Assembly (NCBI RefSeq): GCF_027579695.1
Contig: NC_083592.1
Coordinates: forward strand, 30,136,961 to 30,200,960
Length of the DNA: 64,000 nt
Reading direction: 5' to 3'
Source of the DNA: Neoarius graeffei
Lineage: Eukaryota > Chordata > Actinopteri > Siluriformes > Ariidae
Shown here one piece after another: positions 56,706 to 64,000 of this stretch (position 1 is its first letter; every line of letters starts with the position of its first letter). The position numbers and the translations under genes were made by a program. Under the pieces are notes generated by a model. That model was not told where the DNA came from. It saw nothing but the letters and a program-made list of their open reading frames with translations, and searched no databases.

Positions 56706-56844
56706 AAAGCAAGGCGCGAGGACGTTTCTAATGACGCCACCTTATCTTGTTGCCATGTCAAACTCGAGTGTGCGCATGCGCGAAAGCTTGTCAATGTCCC
56801 GGATGAGGTGAGTCACTCGTGCTGACGTCACTGGCGCTCTGAAA
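56706..56844 (+). promoter_or_regulatory. Proximal promoter of ptar1
   Basis: A CpG-containing segment just before the start codon, in contrast to AT-rich surroundings. It holds an NRF1-type palindrome tgcgcatgcgcg (56771-56782), an AP-1-like tgagtcac (56809-56816) and a perfect CRE tgacgtca (56823-56830). No TATA box, as expected for a housekeeping gene. The transcription start is not resolvable. Confidence 0.7.
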
Positions 56845-56930
56845 ATGGCCGAGTCGGAAGAGGAGGTGGATGTCTTGGTCCAGAGAGTTGTTAAAGATAT
56901 CACTAACGCTTTTAAGAGAAACCCTGGCAT
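56845..56930 (+). CDS. ptar1: ptar1 coding exon 1
   Basis: Start codon chosen because MAESEEEV matches the conserved PTAR1 N-terminus. It encodes 28 codons plus two bases. Donor gtatgt at 56931. Read-through past the donor looks like a hydrophobic tail but is intron. Confidence 0.95.
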
Positions 56931-59900
56931 GTATGTATCTTTGGTTTCAATTTTAATCGTCGGTTTTTTGTGCTTTATAGTTTTTATATGTTCACTCGCG
57001 CGAATGCAGAGTTTGGCGCGTGCTAATCCTGTAAACTACTTCTGGGAGCTAAGCTAGCTGTTTGGTGGACAGGTGGATCTGAGACGAGCTGTGTTAAACT
57101 GAGGAGAGACCCTGTCCTGCCTTCTGACTTTATTTTATAAACAAGTTATTTGTTTTCTTCTGTAGTAAACACCTAAGAATGATGTTGTATGGTTCAACAA
57201 CCTGCACAGAAACTGACACCAGACTGAAAGCTGAAATCAAATGTAACTCAGATTGCTATTTGCTTTCTTGTTGTCTGTCACAGCTGTTCTTTTCTTTCTT
57301 TTTCTTGCATCCTAGGACTAAAGGGCATTCCTGCCATATGAATAATACTTTTCCCTATAAACCATAAAGCTAAACTACTGACTAAACTCCTCTTGTTTTT
57401 TCAGGCAACCCAAATGCATGATGCTCAGTGACCCGAGTCCTCATTAGTCTGTCCCCAAGGTTGTAACTGTCCCAGCTAGCTGACAGCACAGAGTCAGCTT
57501 AGATCTGGGTCATATAAAGGAAGCAGGGATGTGTCAATCCCTTCTTTATCCATTTTTGATCCAACATTGATCATATATCGATCGGAGCTCTGAGTACAGG
57601 ATTGCATCCTTGCTGTAACCTGGCTGAGCCTCTACGAGCTTCTGTTGCCATGTTATGGGAAATGTTACGGATGTGACAGCATGTTTTAACCTTCAGGGTC
57701 AGTCCGTGAGCATCACGTACTGTACTGTACCGTCACGATTATAAAATACTTCAGTGGATCGGATCGCAAAAGATGTTAAATGAAATATGGAGGAGGTAAA
57801 GTGAGCAAATCTTTGCCAAGTGCATGCATTATCTCAAACCACCTGGATCATGGAGAGAAGATAGATTTTTTTTTTTTTTTTTTAAAGATATTTTTTTGGG
57901 CTTTTTGCACCTTTATTGGATAGGACAGTGTAGAGACAGGAAATGAGCAGGAGAGAGAGAGACGGGAAGGGATCGGGAAATGACCTCGGGCCGGAATCGA
58001 ACCCGGGTCGCCCGCATTCATGGTATGGCGCCTTAACCACCTGAGCCACGACGCCCCCGAGAAGATAGATTTTAATTAAAATTAATTTATTGTGGCTACT
58101 GCATCATCGTGATGTAAGAATGAGTGTAACAATACCGCGTGCACATACAGGTGTTCCTGTTAATGGCCAGTGAATGTATACAATTCGGTTCACTATTCAA
58201 AATAAATGGACTAAATAAATCGCTTTCTGGCATGTTTATGATTATTACCGAGGGAAAGTGTGTTCATATTTTAAAATATACTCCAGGTTGTTCCCCTTTC
58301 CTCACCTTCTTCAGCCAGTGGTCCCATGTGTGATGTAGATGTGACGCACTTCGGAGTTGTTACGGGAAGTTGTTGAAAAAAGACTGCTGAGCTCTAGTGC
58401 CGGGCCATTTCCAGGAAATTAGAGTTTTGGTCATGGCGATAGCGTGTGTATGTCAGCCTCAGTTCAGAGGTTTCAGTTTCGGAAACTGTAAGGGGTAAGA
58501 GTAGAATAATATAAAGTACAGACACTTGGAGTATTTTCCTTCTGTGATTTTTAAATTCTTCATTTTTGGATTGCGCTTCATTTTTGTGGCTACTGCCTCA
58601 TGGAGTAAATATATATGCTGTATTTACTGTATGGACATGGAATCAGAAAACAATTGTATTTATAAACAGCAGCCACATGTACCCATGGGGTACCTTTTTT
58701 TTTTTTAGCTTTGCCATAGGTGTGTGTATGTGTACATACCTTATGGCTGGGAAACCACTACAAATTGTGCCAATTACAGTGGCCCCATTGTACCTAACCT
58801 GCATGTCTTTGGACTGTGGGGGAAACCTATACAGACACAGAAAGGCTCCCGTCGGCCATGAGGTTCGAACCAAGAACCTTTTTACTGTGAGGCGACAGCA
58901 TTAACTACAGAGACAGAGCTGTCACTAAATAAATTGATGGGTAATTATGCAAATACATAGTTTAAAACAGTTTGTGTTTTGTATCCAGTGTCTGTCCATC
59001 CAAACCTTGAGAACACGCGTCATTTCTACAGCATGGTATTTTTAACCTTCGGCTAAGTTTGTGCCTCATGGAAAAGGTTGCATGCATCCTATAATATACA
59101 TTTTATTCCCTTCCTGCAGTTGGATGCAATCAGAGTTGGATTACTTTCTTGTTGAAAATGAACCATGCTAGAGTTGACTTGGAAGCGTACTGAGACCGCG
59201 TCCCAGAGACAGTCAGATCGGTTATTTTGGTCCGCATCCTCGTGTAATTCCATCATGTGTTTGAAACATCAAGGTTCGATTTAAACAGATGAAATGCTCC
59301 ATAAGTGAAGGCACCCCAAGAATTTTGGCTGTGTTTGATTTTTGTCATGACGCGTTTTATTTTGACCATAGAGATGAGATCGGGCTCATCCCATGCCCGG
59401 AGGCTAGGTACAACAGAAGCCCCATCGTCCTGGTGGAGAATAAGCTCGGGGTGGAAAGCTGGTGCGTGAAGTTCCTACTGCCCTACGTGCACAACAAGCT
59501 GCTGCTCTATCGACAACGCAAGCAGTGGCTGGACCGTGAGGGTAAGGCCGTGTCTTATTTGAACATTCGCTGGGTCATACCATTACACGACGAGGACGTA
59601 ATGATGACAAGAACAGAAGATCTAATCAGAGCTGTGTCTCTCCACTCAGCACTGGTTGACATCACATCCACAGTACTGTTACTAAACCCGGACTTTACTA
59701 CTGCCTGGAATGTCAGGTAACAAATCTCTTTCAACATTAACCACAAATGTTATATATTAAAAACATAATAATTTTTTTTTTAACAAAATGGACATTTTCG
59801 AATCTGTTCTCTTTCCTCAAATGATCTTTTACATATGATTGTCAGTCTTTTTTGGGACTGACTGCATCACCGGCTGCTGCTTATAGAAAGTGATTATACG

Positions 59901-60243
59901 TTCATAAATAAAACCTGCGTTCAAGTCCTTCAGCTCTGCACTATATAAATGTGGTGCAAATATAAACATGTTCTCCAGTTAGAGGAGACGAGTCCCTCAG
60001 GTGCTGCATGTGGCAGATGATTTGACACCCAGACTCCATTAGCATAAGGGTTTTTGTGGGATTATTTCAAACTGCCCATTAGATGGCGCTATACTCATCA
60101 CTCAGTTTTAAATGTCAGTGCATTTGTTTCATTTGCAGGAAGGAGCTCCTTCAGTGTGGCATGCTGAATCCAGAGAAAGATCTTTACCTGGGGAAATTAG
60201 CGCTGACCAAGTATCCGAAAAGCCCAGAGACATGGATACACAG
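56845..60243 (+). CDS. ptar1: ptar1, exons 1-4 (5-prime part of gene)
   Basis: Protein prenyltransferase alpha-subunit repeat-containing protein 1. In vertebrates it pairs with RABGGTB to form geranylgeranyltransferase III, which adds a geranylgeranyl group to farnesylated proteins such as Ykt6 (family knowledge). Coding exons: 56845-56930, 59372-59541, 59650-59716, 60139-60243. All have GT donors and AG acceptors and phases that join without stops, giving about 142 residues. Hallmarks are MAESEEEVDVLVQRVVKDIT at the start, EARYNRSPIVLVENKLGVES in exon 2, LLLNPDFTTAWNVRKELL (first PFTA repeat) across exons 3-4, and LALTKYPKSPETWIHR in exon 4. The family is about 400 residues, so the C-terminal two thirds lie past 64000. 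Confidence 0.95.
56931..57868 (+). other. ptar1 intron 1, left part
   Basis: AT-rich intronic sequence with no further features recognised. Confidence 0.7.
57869..58058 (-). mobile_element. SINE type C, copy 2 (ptar1 intron 1)
   Basis: Minus-strand tRNA-derived SINE with poly(T) at 57868-57883 and a head ending ctgagccacgacgccccc. Target duplication gagaagatagattt (57855-57868 and 58059-58072). Confidence 0.95.
58059..58789 (+). other. ptar1 intron 1, middle
   Basis: No recognisable gene or repeat family. Confidence 0.6.
58790..58905 (-). mobile_element. SINE A, degraded internal-deleted copy
   Basis: Minus-strand remnants (acctgcatgtctttggactg, agaaccttttta, ctgtgaggcgacag) with the middle deleted. 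In ptar1 intron 1. Confidence 0.75.
59372..59541 (+). CDS. ptar1: ptar1 coding exon 2
   Basis: 170 bp. Acceptor ccatag, donor gtaagg. Encodes DEIGLIPCPEARYN through KQWLDRE, the most conserved block seen here. Confidence 0.96.
59650..59716 (+). CDS. ptar1: ptar1 coding exon 3
   Basis: 67 bp. Acceptor cactcag, donor gtaaca. Encodes LVDITSTVLLLNPDFTTAWN, the start of the first prenyltransferase alpha repeat. The intron before it is only 108 bp. Confidence 0.95.
59717..60138 (+). other. ptar1 intron 3
   Basis: 422 bp, AT-rich, with a T-tract at 59771-59782. Nothing else recognised. Confidence 0.7.
60139..60243 (+). CDS. ptar1: ptar1 coding exon 4
   Basis: 105 bp. Acceptor atttgcag, donor gtcagg. 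Encodes KELLQCGMLNPEKDLYLGKL, then ALTKYPKSPETWIH and the first two bases of the Arg codon that the next exon completes. The next exon is not in the window, so intron 4 exceeds 3.7 kb. Confidence 0.95.
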
Positions 60244-60469
60244 GTCAGGCTGATTTTTACTTCTTCATCCTCATCTGTAATGCAAGCACAGCTGCAAGGT
60301 TATGCTCTTAATAGTATAACGTTGTCCAGATAACATGATTAATTCTGGATCAGGTTACTGTATAAATTCCTGAGCCAGTTAAAGCAGCCACTGTGGCTGT
60401 CTCTCAGCCTCTGTACACATAAATCAGGTCAGTGAGCACATTTGTTAAAATATTAAGTATTAAAAAAAA

Positions 60470-60960
60470 AAAAGATACTCAGTCTGTCCGGGAAGGTTCT
60501 CAGTCATCCAGGTCATCGTAAACCGTAGGTGCGAAAGAAAGCAACTGGACTTGCTTGAAATCCTTGAAGCTGTTTCACCTCTCATCCAAAAGGCTTCTTC
60601 AGTTCTGTCTGGCGAGTAGGGAGTTTCAGGTATTTATCCTCTACTGGATCAAAAGCAAGCCTAAGGAGAGTTGTTGAGGTCACATGGGTTGTTGACCCTC
60701 TCAGTCATCCTGTAGGTGTTAGGGTCCCAGGAGGCCAGGTGTGAACGGTGTTGGCAGCCTAGAGGGTTGTTAAGGTGATCTGTGGGTCATTGGCTCTCTA
60801 CCATCATGTGTCATTGAAGTCAGCTGAGTTTTGGTGTGGATGTGTATTTGGTTTTCTGGGAAGTGTGCCAAGGACTGCATTGTAGGTGGTTGATAAGTGG
60901 AGTCTCCGACCACCACCTCCACAATATGATACTCGGTCTTATATCTGGGACCCACAGGCA
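60470..60960 (-). mobile_element. Penelope-type terminal fragment (ptar1 intron 4)
   Basis: The stretch with ggttctcagtcatccaggtc and ccttgaagctgtttcacctc followed by tcatccaaaaggcttcttca is a recurrent teleost repeat that I associate with 3-prime ends of Penelope-like elements. Read on the minus strand it holds ctgaagaa-gcct-loop-aggt-gaaac, the same order as the hammerhead-like motif of the element at 14956-17783. No RT coding is left. Confidence 0.5.
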
Positions 60961-60973
60961 TGCACATTTTGGT

Positions 60974-61260
60974 AGAATTTATTATTATTATTATTATTAT
61001 TATACCCCCGCTTTGAAGGAGGGGGGTATACTGGTTTACCTCTGTCCCTATCTCCATCCATCTGAAACACCCTTTTTCTCAGCAATCACCAATCATAGCC
61101 ACTTGGTACCGAGCTTCAGCTTGGGGTTCTATACCATGTATGCCGTTTTCAGGTCTGTCACACATCAACTTCCTGTTTACCGACTGAATGTATTTCTGAA
61201 ACATATAGGAAGGATTTTGACACTCTTTCAAGAAACAAAATGATATTTCAGAATGACAGT
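60974..61260. repeat. (ATT)n followed by a tatacccccgcttt-type repeat
   Basis: (ATT)n at 60979-61003, then ccccgctttgaaggaggggg and cagcaatcaccaatcatagc. It has the look of a dispersed fish repeat but the family is unidentified. Confidence 0.45.
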
Positions 61261-61393
61261 TTTTACCAGGATGCTATTTGAAATTCCTGGGGAGAGCACT
61301 GCTCTTTCCTTCCTTGTTTCAGGGTTAATTATTTGTTGAAGTCAACATCCATAATAAGTGTCCTATTCCTTCGATTGCTTGCATTCTGATATA

Positions 61394-63000
61394 CAGTGGG
61401 GCAAAAAAGTATTTAGTCAGCCACCAATTGTGCAAGTTCTCTCACTTAAAAAGATGAGAGGCCTGTAATTTTCATCATAGGTACACTTCAACTATGAGAG
61501 ACAGAATGGGGGGGAAGAATCCAGGAAATCACACTGTAGGATTTTTAATGAATTAATTGGTAAATTCCTCGGTAAAATAAGTATTTGGTCACCTACAAAC
61601 AAGCAAGATTTCTGGCTCTCACAGACCTGTAACAACTTCTTTAAGAGGCTCCTCTGTCCTCCACTCGTTACCTGTATTAATGGCACCTGTTTGAACTCGT
61701 TATCAGTATAAAAGACACCTGTCCACAACCTCAAACAGTCACACTCCAAACTCCACTATGGCCAAGACCAAAGAGCTGTCAAAGGACACCAGAAACAAAA
61801 CTGTAGACCTGCACCAGGCTGGGAAGACTGAATCTGCAATAGGTAAGCAGCTTGGTGTGAAGAAATCAACTGTGGGAGCAATTATTAGAAAATGGAAGAC
61901 ATACAAGACCACTGATAATCTCCCTCGATCTGGGGCTCCACGCAAGAGCTCACCCCGTGGGGTCAAAATGATCACAAGAACGGTGAGCAAAAATCCCAGA
62001 ACCACACGGGGGGACCTAGTGAATTACCTGCAGAGAGCTGGGACCAAAATAACAAAGGCTACCATCAGTAACACACTACGCCGCCAGGGACTCAAATCCT
62101 GCAGTGCCAGACGTGTCCCCCTGCTTAAGCCAGTACATGTCCAGGCCCGTCTGAAGTTTGCTAGAGAGCATTTGGATGATCCAGAAGAGGATTGGGAGAA
62201 TGTCATATGGTCAGATGAAACCAAAATAGAACTTTTTGGTAAAAACTCAACTTGTCGTGTTTGGAGGAGAAAGAATGCTGAGTTGCATCCAAAGAACACC
62301 ATACCTACTGTGAAGCATGGGGGTGGAAACATCATGCTTTGGGGCTGTTTTTCTGCAAAGGGGACCAGGACGACTGATCCATGTAAAGGAAAGAATGAAT
62401 TGGGCCATGTATCGTGAGATTTTGAGTGAAAACCTCCTTCCATCAGCAAGGGCATTGAAGGTGAAACGTGGCTGGGTCTTTCAGCATGGCAATGATCCCA
62501 AACACACCGCCCGGGCAACAAAGGAGTGGCTTCGTAAGAAGCATTTCAAGGTCCTGGAGTGGCCTAGCCAGTCTCCAGATCTCAACCCCATAGAAAGTCT
62601 TTGGAGGGAGTTGAAAGTCCATGTTGCCCAGCGACAGCCCCAAAACCTCACTGCTGTAGAGGAGATCTGCATGGAGGAATGGGCCAAAATACCAGCAACA
62701 GTGTGTGAAAACCTTGTGAAGACTTACAGAAAACGTTTGACCTCTGTCATTGCCAACAAAGGGTATATAACAAAGTATTGAGATGAACTTTTGTTATTGA
62801 CCAAATACTTATTTTCCACCATAATTTGCAAATAAATTCTTTAAAAATCAGACAATGTGATTTTTCTGGATATTTTTTTTTCTCATTCTGTCTCTCATAG
62901 TTGAGGTATACCTATGATGAAAATTACAGGCCTCGCTCATCTTTTTAAGTGGGAGAACTTACACAATTGGTGACTGACTAAATACTTTTTTGCCCCACTG
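61394..63000 (+). mobile_element. Young Tc1-like transposon in ptar1 intron 4
   Basis: Inverted ends cagtggggcaaaaaagtatt, with TA at 61392-61393 and 63001-63002. 1607 bp, uninterrupted. Carries a transposase gene with a single frameshift. Same orientation as ptar1. Confidence 0.96.
61758..62781 (+). pseudogene. Tc1 transposase, one frameshift from intact
   Basis: Start [20 protein letters not shown]. Helix-turn-helix [24 protein letters not shown]-like linker [14 protein letters not shown], then the DDE domain: [13 protein letters not shown] (first D), [20 protein letters not shown] (second D) and [15 protein letters not shown] (E, spaced as DD34E). One extra base near 62362-62366 (ggaccagg where ggacagg would keep frame) moves the second half to another frame. 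Ends at TGA 62779-62781. About 340 residues, normal for Tc1. Confidence 0.93.
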
Positions 63001-63002
63001 TA

Positions 63003-64000
63003 AGTTAGAGCAGGGGGATACACAAGTGAGCAGTAGCTCACAGTTGATCTTGTTTGTTTGTTTGTTTGTTTGTTTTGCTCTGTCACCTCAGATTTTTGAG
63101 CAGATACCCACAGCTCTTTTGTTCTGGATTGTGGGTGGGAGGTGGATCACCTTTACTTTCTGGTTCCAAAGCAGAAGCTCAGATATATTGCTTGAGGTTT
63201 AAGGAGTTATAAAGGGATTTATGGGCAGTGGGAGCTCAGAGGTGATGGGACGGTCATGAGCTGAAATGCCAGAGCCGCTATTTAGCCCCTGAGCAGGAAG
63301 CTTAACTCTCCGAGGCTCAGCTCGGTGCTTGACTTGTATTCTACCTCACATGCAAGTCACTTTGGGTCGATACATCTGTGAAACGAGTAAAAATCTAAAA
63401 TGTAGGTCACATCTGTTTAATATTACATTGGGGATAAAACCGATGTAGTGCAATGCTTAAAAAGAAAAATAATTCTTGTAATCTAACTTATTTATTCAGT
63501 TGATATTCTGTCATCTTTCACTTTTGCTCTTTAAAGCACTATTTGAACTGTGTGATAATGAAAGATAATGGATGGGTATGAAGCTCTTTGTGCTTAAAAG
63601 AAAATGTCCATTTCAGTGTTGGTTAGTATTAATCTTATTAAAAAGAGAGAAGACTGATGATAAGTAAGGGATAATGTACAGCAAGACAGTCTGATGGAGG
63701 AATGAAGCACCCTGAAGGGGTTTATTTCACAGTAATGACTGGCTCTCTGTACATTATCCCAAGTCGTTAAAGAAGGCAGTAATATGCCACAAAATATTGA
63801 CTTAATTTTTAATTCCTTTCGATAAAATGTCTATTAGATTATACAGCTGGAACTCTGTACACAGTAACAAACTCTAGCCTTCTTTAGATTAGCTGACTTG
63901 GCGACATGAAACTGAACATTAAAATGAATATTACAGGGATGAGAATTTTCTGCCGATTGACGGATTTCCGACTTTTTCAGACCAAAATGATCGTTTTTGA
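63003..64000 (+). other. ptar1 intron 4, right part
   Basis: (TTTG)n at 63053-63076. No exon matching the next PTAR1 segment (expected to start RWVLQ-like) and no known repeat was recognised. Confidence 0.65.

Noticed and set aside
56845-57057. Single-exon 70-residue membrane protein
   Set aside because: The hydrophobic C-terminal half is intron read-through. The first 28 codons match PTAR1 exon 1 and a gtatgt donor follows.
59289-59720. Continuous 143-residue reading frame as one exon
   Set aside because: Only 59372-59541 and 59650-59716 match PTAR1. The intervening 108 bp has a proper donor and acceptor and does not match the family.

Overview
The window is eukaryotic genomic DNA from a ray-finned (teleost) fish. 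Evidence: the promoter and first four coding exons of one conserved vertebrate gene, a Rex3 (RTE-clade) LINE, a Penelope-like element with a GIY-YIG domain, several Tc1/mariner families, and about two dozen copies of a teleost tRNA-derived SINE (head ggcggcacggtggtgtagtgg). The abundance and (GATGA)n tails of that SINE suggest a catfish (Siluriformes), but this is only an impression. There are no prokaryotic features, operons or CRISPR arrays. Most long open frames are transposon genes or SINE read-through.

Layout. 1-2.5 kb: SINEs and unique AT-rich DNA. 2.5-7.1 kb: a decayed THAP-encoding DNA transposon (ISL2EU-like, perfect terminal inverted repeats, TA target) with a nearly intact full-length Rex3 LINE inside it. 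7.1-11.1 kb: a mariner-like element carrying hAT-like debris, a Harbinger-like MITE and three SINEs. 12.8-19.7 kb: a four-level nest. An AGTATAC-rich DNA element holds a TTAA-flanked element with 297-bp inverted repeats, which holds a short hAT element, whose target duplication is split by a Penelope-like retroelement with inverted terminal copies. 20.1-23.0 kb: a Tc1 element with a hAT-like element and a SINE inside. 23-56 kb: SINEs (several nested in each other), Tc1 relatives, a Ty3/gypsy integrase relic, LINE 3-prime ends, palindromic elements, a Harbinger-type MITE of 1.4 kb, a second truncated Rex3, and a decayed Myb/SANT-like gene, all separated by anonymous AT-rich DNA.

56.7-64 kb: the 5-prime part of ptar1 (protein prenyltransferase alpha-subunit repeat containing 1), plus strand. 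A compact promoter carries an NRF1-type palindrome and a perfect CRE, followed by coding exons 1-4 (56845-60243) with consistent splice sites and phases. The remaining exons lie beyond the window. Its introns contain SINEs, a Penelope-type terminal fragment and a young Tc1 element with a single frameshift in its transposase.

The only host gene I can support is ptar1. Everything else recognisable is mobile-element sequence, and its nesting gives a relative insertion chronology. Element family names come from motifs and target-site structure, not database searches.
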